From the NCBI RefSeq assembly GCF_007655255.1, contig NZ_VMYE01000005.1, forward strand, positions 62,001-126,000: a stretch of 64,000 nt of DNA. Direction: 5' to 3'. The notes below the pieces were generated by a model that made no database searches, had not been told where the DNA came from, and saw only the letters and a program-made list of their open reading frames with translations. The position numbers and the translations under genes were made by a program. This document shows, piece after piece, positions 17,329 through 25,510 of the stretch (positions within the stretch are counted from its first letter, which is position 1; each line of letters begins with the position of its first letter). Source of the stretch: Extensimonas perlucida (GTDB lineage: Bacteria > Pseudomonadota > Gammaproteobacteria > Burkholderiales > Burkholderiaceae_C).

Positions 17329-18189
17329 CTAAGCGCCGGCTTGCAATTCCATTTCCTGGCGGTAGGCCGCAGCGCTTTCCTGGGCCCGGCGGCGCTCACG
17401 CCGCGCCATCCACAGGCTGCTTGCCACTACCGCGACGATCACCAGATACACCGTGACGGCGCCGATGACGTTGATTTCGGGGTTCAGACCGAGGCGTGCG
17501 CGCGAGAAAATTACCACGGGCAAGGTGGTCGCGCCGGGGCCGGAAAGAAATGCCGAGATGACCACTTCGTCGAGCGAGAGCGAAAAAGTCAGCAGCCAGG
17601 CCGACACCAGCGCCTGCGAAATGGCGGGCAGCGTCACGAGCATGAAGACCTGCAAGGGGCGCGCGCCCAGGTCCATCGCCGCCTCTTCGACGGAGCGGTC
17701 CATTTCCTTGAGGCGCGACTGGATCACCACGGCCGCATACGAGACGCACATCATCGTGTGCCCGATGAAGATCGTGAAAAAGCCTTTTTGCGGGAAGCCC
17801 AGCACATCCTGCACCGTGACGAAAAAGAGCAGCAGGGCGAGCGCGATCACCACGGTGGGCATCACCAGGGGGATGTTGATGAACAGGTTGAGCATGCCCT
17901 TGCCCCAAAAGCGCTGGTAGCGCGTGAGCGCAAAGGCCGCGAACGTGCCGAGCACGATGGAGGCGCTGGCCGTCGCCAGCGCCACCTTGAGCGACAGCCA
18001 CAGACTGCTGAGCACGGCTTCGTCGTGCACCGTCTCAAAGTACCAGCGCAGCGTCCAGCCGCCCCACAAAGTCACCATGCGCGAGTCATTGAACGAATAA
18101 ACGACCAGCACCACGATGGGCAGGTAGAGGAACAGATAGACGAGCGCCATCCAGAGCGTGGACAAGGACAGTAGGCGCTTGGGTTTCAT
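17329..18189 (-). CDS. potI: Putrescine/spermidine ABC transporter permease PotI
   Basis: A 286-residue ABC permease with six predicted membrane spans and the EAA loop EAAMDLGARPLQVFMLVTLP that contacts the ATPase. The first span (LWMALVYLFLYLPIVVLVVY) is typical of PotC/PotI. It forms the membrane channel with PotH. The ATG overlaps the potH stop by 4 bp, so the two are translationally coupled. PotI rather than PotC is inferred from the potFGHI order. Confidence 0.9.
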   Translation of the reverse strand: MKPKRLLSLSTLWMALVYLFLYLPIVVLVVYSFNDSRMVTLWGGWTLRWYFETVHDEAVLSSLWLSLKVALATASASIVLGTFAAFALTRYQRFWGKGMLNLFINIPLVMPTVVIALALLLFFVTVQDVLGFPQKGFFTIFIGHTMMCVSYAAVVIQSRLKEMDRSVEEAAMDLGARPLQVFMLVTLPAISQALVSAWLLTFSLSLDEVVISAFLSGPGATTLPVVIFSRARLGLNPEINVIGAVTVYLVIVAVVASSLWMARRERRRAQESAAAYRQEMELQAGA

Positions 18190-19112
18190 GATGCCGCCTC
18201 CATGACCTTGGTCTGGTAGCGGTGGAAGATCGCGATGGGCACGAGGATGAGCAGCACCATCACGATGGTCACGGCCGCGGCGCGCTGCCAGTCGAGGTTG
18301 AGGAAGAACTCGTTCCACATCACGCGGCCGATGTTAAGCACCGAGGGGCCGGCGAGCAGTTCGGGGATCACGTATTCGCCCACTGCGGGGATGAACACGA
18401 GCAGCGAGCCCGCGATGATGCCCGCGCGCGACAGCGGCACCGTCACGAGCCAGAAGGTCTTGAGGGGCGTCGCGCCCAGGTCGGCCGCAGCTTCGAGCAG
18501 GCGGCCATCGAGCTTCACGAGCGTCGCATAGAGCGGCAGGATCATGAACGGGATGTAGCCATACACCATGCCGACCATGAACGAGAAAGTGGTGAACATC
18601 ATGCGCAACGGTGTGTCGATGATGCCAGCCCAGAGCAAAAATTGATTCACCAGCCCATTGATGTCGAGGAGGTTCTTCCAGGCGTAGATGCGGATCAGAA
18701 ACGAAGTCCAGAATGGCAGCATCACGAGCATCAGCAAGGCCGGACGCACGGACGGGTTGGAGCGTGCGAGAAAGTACGCGAACGGGTAGCCGATCACCAG
18801 GCACAGCAGCGTAGTGAGCAGCGCATAGCCGATCGAAGACAGGTAGGTCAGCAGGTAGAGCTGGTCGCGCAGCAGCGCAGAAAAGGCGCTGAAGCGCAAC
18901 TGGATGTGCAGCACTTCGTCCTGGAATGAGGCCAGCGGCTCGAAGCCCACGCCCAGCTCGTTGCTCGCCGACAGGCTGATCTTGAACAGAATGAGAAAGG
19001 GCGCGAGCAGGAACGCCACGAACCAGAGCTGCGGCAGGCCGATGACGGCCAGGCGCCCGCCATTGAAAAACCGCCTGCGCCGGTGCACTTCAGGGGGCTG
19101 GACATCTTCCAT
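18186..19112 (-). CDS. potH: Putrescine ABC transporter permease PotH
   Basis: A 308-residue permease with six spans and the EAA loop EAAADLGATPLKTFWLVTVP. The long first periplasmic loop after LFKISLSAS and the PFWTSFLIRIYAWKNLL segment match PotH/PotB. It partners PotI in the inner membrane. The start MEDVQPPEVH lies 11 bp after potG; the longer frame would run into potG. Confidence 0.9.
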   Translation of the reverse strand: MEDVQPPEVHRRRRFFNGGRLAVIGLPQLWFVAFLLAPFLILFKISLSASNELGVGFEPLASFQDEVLHIQLRFSAFSALLRDQLYLLTYLSSIGYALLTTLLCLVIGYPFAYFLARSNPSVRPALLMLVMLPFWTSFLIRIYAWKNLLDINGLVNQFLLWAGIIDTPLRMMFTTFSFMVGMVYGYIPFMILPLYATLVKLDGRLLEAAADLGATPLKTFWLVTVPLSRAGIIAGSLLVFIPAVGEYVIPELLAGPSVLNIGRVMWNEFFLNLDWQRAAAVTIVMVLLILVPIAIFHRYQTKVMEAAS

Positions 19113-19123
19113 CGCAAGCCCCT

Positions 19124-20245
19124 TTACTCGGCAATGACCATGGGCGCAGTTTCCGACCACTGCGCCGTCACGGCGTCGCCCACCTCGAACGGCTCGGCGT
19201 GGCGGTCGGTGTTGGCAACCGTGACGCGCAGGCGCCGCTGGTTGGGCAACTGCAGTTCGTAGGCCGTGTAGCTGCCCATGTACGAGCGCGCGGCGATCTG
19301 CCCCTGCACGGCATTGCTGGATACCTCCTGGTGGCCGTTCTGGAGCGTGATTTTTTCCGGGCGCAGTGCCACCACCAGCGCCATACCCAGCGGGCCCGTA
19401 ATGCCGTGACCGATGCGAAACAGCACTTCGTCGGTCTGCACCTCGCAGTAATCGGGCTCGTCGGTCACGAGCCGGCCCTCGAACAGGTTCACGTTGCCGA
19501 TGAAGTCGGCCACGAAGCGGTTCTTGGGGTGTTCGTACAGCTCGCTGGGGGTTCCCAGCTGCAAAAAGCGCCCCTCGCGCATCACGGCGATATGGTCGGC
19601 CATGGTCATGGCTTCTTCCTGGTCGTGCGTGACCAGCACGCAGGTGACGCCGACCTTGCGCAGGATGTTCACGAGTTCGAGCTGGGTGCGCTCGCGCAAT
19701 TTTTTATCGAGCGCCGCGAGCGGCTCGTCGAGCAGCAGGAGCTTGGGCCGCTTGGCCAGGCTGCGCGCGAGGGCCACGCGCTGCTGCTGCCCGCCCGAGA
19801 GCTGGTGCGGCTTGCGCTTGGCGTAGGGGCGCAGCTGCACGAGGTCCAGCATTTCTTCGACGCGCTGTGTCAGCGCGGCCTTTTCCATGCCGTCGCGCCG
19901 CAGGCCGAATGCGATGTTGTCGAACACCGTGAGGTGCGGAAACAGCGCGTAGGACTGGAACATCATGTTGATCGGCCGCTCGTAGGGCGGCAGCTCGGTG
20001 ATGTCCTCTCCCGCGAGAAAGACGCGCCCGCTGGTCGGCGCCTCGAAGCCCGCGAGCATGCGCAAAAGTGTGGATTTGCCGCAGCCCGAGGAGCCGAGCA
20101 GCGCAAAAATTTCGCCCCGGGCGATGTCCAGGTCGATCTCGTGGACCGCGACGACTTCGCCGAAGCGTTTGGCCACGCCCGCGATGCGCAAAAAGGCCTC
20201 GTCGGCTTTTGCAGCGGTGGCGGCTGCAGTGCTGGTTTGTGCCAT
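19124..20245 (-). CDS. potG: Putrescine/spermidine ABC transporter ATP-binding protein PotG
   Basis: A 373-residue ABC ATPase. Walker A GSSGCGKST, the Q-loop FQSYALFPHL, the signature LSGGQQQR, Walker B LLLLDEPLAALD and the switch His in VTHDQEEA are all present, followed by a C-terminal TOBE domain. It powers PotHI. It lies 111 bp downstream of potF, with a hairpin between, and 11 bp upstream of potH. Confidence 0.93.
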   Translation of the reverse strand: MAQTSTAAATAAKADEAFLRIAGVAKRFGEVVAVHEIDLDIARGEIFALLGSSGCGKSTLLRMLAGFEAPTSGRVFLAGEDITELPPYERPINMMFQSYALFPHLTVFDNIAFGLRRDGMEKAALTQRVEEMLDLVQLRPYAKRKPHQLSGGQQQRVALARSLAKRPKLLLLDEPLAALDKKLRERTQLELVNILRKVGVTCVLVTHDQEEAMTMADHIAVMREGRFLQLGTPSELYEHPKNRFVADFIGNVNLFEGRLVTDEPDYCEVQTDEVLFRIGHGITGPLGMALVVALRPEKITLQNGHQEVSSNAVQGQIAARSYMGSYTAYELQLPNQRRLRVTVANTDRHAEPFEVGDAVTAQWSETAPMVIAE

Positions 20246-20274
20246 GGTGTGACTTCGTGATCCCATCCCGTGCA

Positions 20275-20342
20275 GGTGGCTGCCGGTTCGGCTGCGTGCG
20301 CAAAGCCCTGCCGCACGCCCGCGCCCGAGCGCGGCAGCCACC
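20275..20342 (-). promoter_or_regulatory. Intercistronic hairpin between potF and potG
   Basis: GGTGGCTGCC (20275-20284) pairs perfectly with GGCAGCCACC (20333-20342), and inside it GCGTGCG can pair with CGCACGC. In the minus-strand transcript this folds just after potF. Such structures commonly protect the upstream mRNA or attenuate read-through, giving more binding protein than membrane components. Confidence 0.5.
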
Positions 20343-20356
20343 CCTCTTTTTCCTTT

Positions 20357-21526
20357 TTACAGCCCCGTTTTGAACTTGGTGTAGAGGCGCGTCACCAGAC
20401 GGCGCTCCTCGCTGCTATAGACCTTGGGCGCAATGAGCTTGCCCATCATCTCGGGCGTAAGAAAGACGTAGTCGTTGTCCTTCACGCGCGGCAGCACGAA
20501 CGGGATGGATGCGGGCACCGGGTTGGCGTAATAGACGGTGTTGGAATCGGCCGCGACAACTTTGGGCTGCAGGCGGTAGTTGATGAATTTGTGCGCGTTC
20601 TCGGCGTGCTTGGCGTCGACGGGAATGGCCATGGTGTCGATGAAGATCACCGCGCCGTGTGTGGGCGGGAAGACCTTGATGTTCACGCCGTTCTTGGCTT
20701 CCTTGGCGCGGTGCGCGGCAATGCCCATGTCGCCCGACCAGCCGAGCGAGGCGCAGAGGTTGCCGCCCGCGAGGTCGTTGATATAGCCGCTCGAGGAGAG
20801 CTGGCTCACGTTGGGGCGGATTTTTTGCAGCATCTCCCAGGCCTTCTGGTAATCGGCCGGTTTGTTGCTGTTTTGCGGGATCTGCAGGTAGTTGAACGCC
20901 GCCTCCATGATGTCGCCACCGGAGTCGAGGAAGGAGATACCACAGCTCTTGAGCTTGTTGGCGTACGTGGGGTTGAACACCAGCTCAAAGGGGTTGTCGG
21001 GCATGGGCGTGTCGCCCAGGGCCTTCTTGACCTTGTCCACGTTGATCCCCACGGTGGTGTAGCCCCACATCCACGGAATCAGGTATTTGTTGCCCGGATC
21101 GACGGCCGCAAGCTGCTTCATCAGATGGGGGTCGAGGTTCTGGTAGTTGGGAATCTTGGACTTGTCGATCGGCTGGAACAGACCGCCCTTGAGCTCGACG
21201 GCGCCCCAGTTCGACGAAGGCACGACGATGTCGTAGCCCGTGTCTCCGGCAACCAGCTTGGCAAACAGGGTTTCGTTCGAGTCGAAGGTGTCGTAGCGCA
21301 CCTTGATGCCGGACTGCTTTTCGAAGTCCGGGACCGTGGTCGGGGCGATGTAGTCCGACCAGTTGTAGATGTTCAGCACCTTGTCTTGGGCCTGCGCGGG
21401 CGCTGTCGCAAACACGGCCAACGCCGCCGCGCTCACCGCGAAGGCGTCCATCAATTTGCGCGCCAACGATGGTTTGGGTTTCTTGCCAGCCGGAAGCGGC
21501 CGGGGGATGCATATAGAACGAGACAT
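20357..21526 (-). CDS. potF: Putrescine-binding periplasmic protein PotF
   Basis: A 389-residue extracytoplasmic solute-binding protein. A basic N-terminus and hydrophobic stretch (FAVSAAALAVFATAPAQAQ) form a Sec signal peptide. The mature protein begins DKVLNIYNWSDYIAP, the hallmark of PotF/PotD-type polyamine binders, and contains VPSSNWGAVELKGGLFQPID. It delivers putrescine or a related polyamine to PotGHI. The start MSRSICIPR has a strong GGAGGAGC upstream. Confidence 0.93.
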   Translation of the reverse strand: MSRSICIPRPLPAGKKPKPSLARKLMDAFAVSAAALAVFATAPAQAQDKVLNIYNWSDYIAPTTVPDFEKQSGIKVRYDTFDSNETLFAKLVAGDTGYDIVVPSSNWGAVELKGGLFQPIDKSKIPNYQNLDPHLMKQLAAVDPGNKYLIPWMWGYTTVGINVDKVKKALGDTPMPDNPFELVFNPTYANKLKSCGISFLDSGGDIMEAAFNYLQIPQNSNKPADYQKAWEMLQKIRPNVSQLSSSGYINDLAGGNLCASLGWSGDMGIAAHRAKEAKNGVNIKVFPPTHGAVIFIDTMAIPVDAKHAENAHKFINYRLQPKVVAADSNTVYYANPVPASIPFVLPRVKDNDYVFLTPEMMGKLIAPKVYSSEERRLVTRLYTKFKTGL

Positions 21527-21606
21527 CGAAGCTCCTCCAAAAAGGAAAAGGGGTGGGTCGGCAAAAGCATGCAATTTGGATGCCAAACACGGCTGCCAGG
21601 GCGGGT

Positions 21607-23007
21607 TTATATCAGCCCATCCGCACGCAAACCAGCCAGTGTGTCGTCCAGGCTACGGCGAATGCGGCGCACCATTTCATCGATGTCCTGGTGCGTCATG
21701 ACGAGCGGCGGCGCGATGATCATGCGCTCTTCGACGGCGCGCATCACCACACCGTTCTGGAAGCAATGGTCGCGGCAGCGGTAGCCCACGCCGAGCTCGG
21801 CGTCGAACAGCGTGCGGCTGGCCTTGTCCTTGTAGAGCACCAGCCCGGCCACCATGCCCAGCGACTGCACATCGCCCACGAGCGGATGGTCGGCGAGGGT
21901 GCCGAAGGCCGTGGCGAGGTAGGGCGCGAGGTCTTGCGCGACGCGCTCGATCACGCCCTCGCTGCGCATGGCGCGCACGTTGGCCACGGCGACGGCGCAG
22001 CAGGTCGGATGGCCCGAATACGTGAAGCCGTGCTGGAACTCGCCGCCGCGCTCTATCAGCACCTTGGCGATGCGCTCGCCCACGAGCACGCCGCCCAGCG
22101 GCAGATAGCCCGAGGTAACGCCCTTGGCAAAGGTGATGAGGTCGGGCCGCGTGCCTATGTGCGGATGCTGGCAGCCAAACCAGTGGCCCAGGCGCCCGAA
22201 GCCGCAAATCACCTCGTCGGAGATGAGCAGGATGCCGTAGTGGTCGCAGATGCGCTGGACTTCGGGCCAGTAGCTCGCGGGCGGGATGATGACGCCGCCT
22301 GCGCCCTGTACCGGCTCGCCGATGAAGGCAGCGACGTTTTCGGGGCCGATCTCGCGGATCTTGGCTTCGAGCCACGAGGCCGCGCGCAGGCCGAAGTGCT
22401 CAGTGCTCTCGCCCGCGTGGCCGTGCTGGAGCTGGTAGGGCTGGTCGATGTGCGCGATGCCGGGAATCGGCAGGTCGCCCTGTGCGTGCATGCCGCTCAT
22501 GCCGCCCAGCGAGGCGCCGCCCAGCGTGCTGCCGTGGTAGGCGTTGCGCCGGCTGATGATGGTCTTGCGCCGCGGCTGGCCCATCAAGTCCCAGTAGCGG
22601 CGCACCAGGCGGATGATGGTGTCGTTGCCCTCCGAGCCTGAATTGGTGAAGAACACGTGTTGAAAGCCCGGCGGCGCGATCTCGCTCAGCAGGGTGGCGA
22701 GCGCTATCGCCGGCACCGTGGTGGTCTTGAAGAAGGCGTTGTAAAACGGCAGGGTCTGCATTTGCCGTGTCGCGGCATCGACGAGGTCCTGCCGGCCGTA
22801 GCCGAGGTTCACACACCACAGGCCCGACATGCCGTCGATGATCTCGTTGCCGTCGGAATCCCAGATGCGCACGCCCTCACCGCGCACGATGATGCGTGTG
22901 CCGCTGGCGTTGAGACTTTGCGTGTCGGTGAAGGGGTGCAGATGGTGCGCGGCATCTTGCGCGCGCAGCGTGGCGGTGTCGAAGCGGGGCAGGTCGGAAG
23001 ACGGCAT
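21607..23007 (-). CDS. spuC: Class III aminotransferase, putrescine/polyamine type (SpuC-like)
   Basis: A 466-residue PLP aminotransferase. The NSGSEGNDT cofactor site, RRNAYHGST, the PLP-Asp in ISDEVICGFGRLG and the catalytic Lys in TFAKGVTSGYLPLGG are clear. This subgroup (omega-aminotransferases such as putrescine-pyruvate aminotransferase SpuC) gives an alternative route from putrescine to 4-aminobutyraldehyde. Placement between puuA and potF supports a polyamine substrate; the exact amino donor is inferred. The start MPSSDLPRF follows GGAAAGCTC-like spacing. Confidence 0.82.
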   Translation of the reverse strand: MPSSDLPRFDTATLRAQDAAHHLHPFTDTQSLNASGTRIIVRGEGVRIWDSDGNEIIDGMSGLWCVNLGYGRQDLVDAATRQMQTLPFYNAFFKTTTVPAIALATLLSEIAPPGFQHVFFTNSGSEGNDTIIRLVRRYWDLMGQPRRKTIISRRNAYHGSTLGGASLGGMSGMHAQGDLPIPGIAHIDQPYQLQHGHAGESTEHFGLRAASWLEAKIREIGPENVAAFIGEPVQGAGGVIIPPASYWPEVQRICDHYGILLISDEVICGFGRLGHWFGCQHPHIGTRPDLITFAKGVTSGYLPLGGVLVGERIAKVLIERGGEFQHGFTYSGHPTCCAVAVANVRAMRSEGVIERVAQDLAPYLATAFGTLADHPLVGDVQSLGMVAGLVLYKDKASRTLFDAELGVGYRCRDHCFQNGVVMRAVEERMIIAPPLVMTHQDIDEMVRRIRRSLDDTLAGLRADGLI

Positions 23008-23062
23008 GGAAAGCTCCAGCAAACAGGAAGAAGGGCGCGGGCGTCAGAACGTGTTCACGATC

Positions 23063-24469
23063 TCAAACATGCAGCAGCAGATGCTCGCGCTCCCAGGGGC
23101 TGATGACCTTCATGAACTCGGCGTATTCGCTCATCTTCACGGCCTTGTAGATGCCGCAAAAGCGCTTGCCCAGCAGCCGCGCTACTTCGGGCACCTCGTC
23201 GAGCAGGCGCACCGATTCGGACAGGCTTTGCGGCAGCGGTGTGGCGTTGGGGAGGTTGTAGGCGTTACCCTTCATTTCCGGCAGCGCCTCGATTTTTTCC
23301 ATCATGCCGAGGTAGCCGCAGGCCAGGCTCGCGGCGAGGGCCACGTAGGGGTTGGCGTCGGCGCCGATCACGCGGTTTTCCACGCGCCGGTTGGCCGCGT
23401 TGGAGTTGGGCACGCGTATGCCCACGGTGCGGTTGTCGGCGCCCCATTCGACATTGGTCGGCGCGGCCGTGTTGGCCACGAGGCGGCGGTATGAGTTTAC
23501 GTAGGGCGCCAGGAACGCCATCACGTAAGGGATGTATTTTTGCAAGCCGCCGATGTAGTGGAAGAACTGCGCCGAGGGCGTGCCGTCGGGGTTGCTGAAG
23601 ATGTTGCGCCGCGTGCCACGCTCGACCACGCTTTGGTGCACATGCATCGCGCTGCCGGGCTCGCCCGCCATGGGCTTGGCCATGAAGGTGGCGAACATGT
23701 TGTGCCGCATCGCGGCCTCGCGGATCGTGCGCTTGAAGAAGAACACCTTGTCGGCAAGGTCGAGCGGATTGCCGTGCAGGAAGTTGATCTCCATCTGCCC
23801 CGCGCCGATTTCATGGATCAAGGTATCGACGTCGAGGTCCATCGCATCGCAATAGTCGTAAATGTCCTCGAACAGCGGATCGAACTCGTTGACGGCGTCG
23901 ATGCTGTAGTGCTGGCGCGAGGTTTCGGCGCGGCCCGAGCGGCCTATGGGCGGGCGCAGCGGCTGGTCGGGGTCGGTGTTCTTGTCCACGAGGTAAAACT
24001 CGAGCTCGGGCGCGACCACGGGCTCCCAGCCCTGGGCATGGAACAGCGCTATGACGTTTTTGAGCACCGTGCGCGGCGCGTAATCGACGGGCGCGCCGTC
24101 CTTGAAGTAGCAGTCGTGGATCACCTGCGCCGTAGGGTCGGTGGCCCAGGGCACGACGCGCGCGGTGCTCGGGTCGGGCACGAGGTTCATGTCGCGGTCG
24201 GTGTTGGCGATCAGGGTGTCGAGCTGCGGATCGTCGGGCCAGTTGCCCGTCACCGTGAGGCCGATGATGCTCTCGGGCAGGCGCATGCCGCGGTCTTCGG
24301 TGAACTTGTTGCGCGGCAGAATCTTGCCGCGCGCCACGCCCGTGAGGTCGGGCACCAGGCATTCGATCTCGGTGATACGGCGCTCGTTGAGCCAGCGTTC
24401 GAGGTCTATGAAAGTCCAATGCTTGCGGCTCTCCACGGGGCTGTTCGGGGTGTCTGGTGCGGAAGTCAT
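23063..24469 (-). CDS. puuA: Gamma-glutamylputrescine synthetase (glutamine synthetase family)
   Basis: A 468-residue member of the glutamine synthetase superfamily: ELEFYLVDK, QMEINFLHG, GSAMHVHQSV and NSNAANRRVENRV correspond to the metal- and ATP-binding regions. It lacks the C-terminal adenylylation motif of GlnA and starts with an unrelated N-terminus. PuuA ligates glutamate to putrescine with ATP, the first committed step of the Puu pathway. The start at 24469 follows the puuD stop by 74 bp; the frame extends much further upstream inside puuD without homology. Confidence 0.9.
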   Translation of the reverse strand: MTSAPDTPNSPVESRKHWTFIDLERWLNERRITEIECLVPDLTGVARGKILPRNKFTEDRGMRLPESIIGLTVTGNWPDDPQLDTLIANTDRDMNLVPDPSTARVVPWATDPTAQVIHDCYFKDGAPVDYAPRTVLKNVIALFHAQGWEPVVAPELEFYLVDKNTDPDQPLRPPIGRSGRAETSRQHYSIDAVNEFDPLFEDIYDYCDAMDLDVDTLIHEIGAGQMEINFLHGNPLDLADKVFFFKRTIREAAMRHNMFATFMAKPMAGEPGSAMHVHQSVVERGTRRNIFSNPDGTPSAQFFHYIGGLQKYIPYVMAFLAPYVNSYRRLVANTAAPTNVEWGADNRTVGIRVPNSNAANRRVENRVIGADANPYVALAASLACGYLGMMEKIEALPEMKGNAYNLPNATPLPQSLSESVRLLDEVPEVARLLGKRFCGIYKAVKMSEYAEFMKVISPWEREHLLLHV

Positions 24470-24543
24470 GGTCGGGCCTGTTAAGAAAATTGGGATACCT
24501 GGAGGCGGACTTGGGTGGACTTGGGGGCGGCTCGGTCGCAGGT

Positions 24544-25305
24544 TCAGGCCGCGCCGCGCTGGGCATAGCGCCTGCACGCATCGCCGAAAGCGGCAAACAG
24601 TGTGCGCGAGACCGGATCCTGCGCCGCGCGCCATTCGGGGTGCCACTGCACGGCCAGCAAAAAGCCCGGCGCGCTGCGGTGGCGGTAGGCCTCTATGAGC
24701 CCATCGGGCGCGGTGGCTTCGGCGACCAAGTCGGGCGCGAGCTGGTCTATGCCCTGCCCGTGCAGGCTGTTGACCTGCCAGGTCGAGCGGCCCAGCAGGG
24801 CCTCGAGCCAGCCGCCGGGCGTGGCGTGCACAGCGTGCGTGGGGGCGTATTGCGCGTCGATGGCGGCGTCTGCATCCTCGCGGTGGTCGGCGTAGCCGGG
24901 CGTGCGGTGCACCTCTTGCAGCAAGGTGCCGCCGAGCGCAACGTTGACCTCCTGAAAGCCGCGGCAGATGCCGAGGACGGGCACGCCGCGCGCAATCGCC
25001 GCGCGGATCAGCGGCAAGGTGGTGGCATCGCGCGCCGGGTCGGCCGGCGAGTCTGGGCGCGTGAGCGCATGGCCATAGTGGTGCGGCTCGATGTTCGAGG
25101 GCGAGCCCGTGAAGACGATGCCGTGCACGCGCTCCAGCAGCGCATCCAGCGGCAGCCGCGCCCCGAGCGCCGGCAGCAGCAAGGGCAGGCAGCCCGAAAG
25201 TTCGAGCACCGGGTCCACGTATTTCTGCGTGACCGCGTAAGTCGGGTGGCCGGCCAGCATCTTGAGGTCGGTGGACACGGCCACCAAGGGGGTCTCTGTC
25301 GTCAT
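24544..25305 (-). CDS. puuD: Gamma-glutamyl-GABA hydrolase (class I glutamine amidotransferase-like)
   Basis: A 253-residue hydrolase with the catalytic Cys114 in LGICRGFQEVNVALGG and the His in AVQWHPEW, the signature of the peptidase C26/PuuD family. FTGSPSNIEPHHYG is also conserved. It releases GABA from gamma-glutamyl-GABA. The start MTTETPLVAVS was taken; an ATG-less extension reading further upstream has no homology. It is the first gene after a 202-bp gap following puuB and may have its own promoter. Confidence 0.9.
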   Translation of the reverse strand: MTTETPLVAVSTDLKMLAGHPTYAVTQKYVDPVLELSGCLPLLLPALGARLPLDALLERVHGIVFTGSPSNIEPHHYGHALTRPDSPADPARDATTLPLIRAAIARGVPVLGICRGFQEVNVALGGTLLQEVHRTPGYADHREDADAAIDAQYAPTHAVHATPGGWLEALLGRSTWQVNSLHGQGIDQLAPDLVAEATAPDGLIEAYRHRSAPGFLLAVQWHPEWRAAQDPVSRTLFAAFGDACRRYAQRGAA

Positions 25306-25397
25306 GTCGTTCACGTTCGAAGGTGCGTGGACAAATTCTCTTACAAGCCAAAAAACCCAGGGTTTCCCACCGGTGACGAAGACTACGTGATTCCAAT

Positions 25398-25419
25398 GTA
25401 AGTGAGTATGGGCACTTAC
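25398..25419. promoter_or_regulatory. Operator-like dyad upstream of puuD
   Basis: GTAAGTG-N8-CACTTAC is a perfect 7-bp dyad in the only long gap of the putrescine block, 93 bp upstream of puuD. Size and symmetry fit a dimeric repressor site, but no cognate regulator gene is in the window and no second copy was found. Confidence 0.3.
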
Positions 25420-25460
25420 TGCAGAGCCACTATGGCCTTTTACGATGGTGTCTTGTGGCG

Positions 25461-25510
25461 CGCCAGCCGCCGCGCCATCATCCCGCGTCCTAACGAACAA
25501 TCTGGGATTA
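25461..25510 (-). repeat. 50-bp repeat, copy A (at puuB 3' end)
   Basis: Matches 29688-29737 at 45 of 50 positions, same orientation. On the minus strand it begins TAATCCCAGATTGTTC, and its first three bases form the puuB stop codon. It could be the end of an insertion sequence or another dispersed element. Confidence 0.6.
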
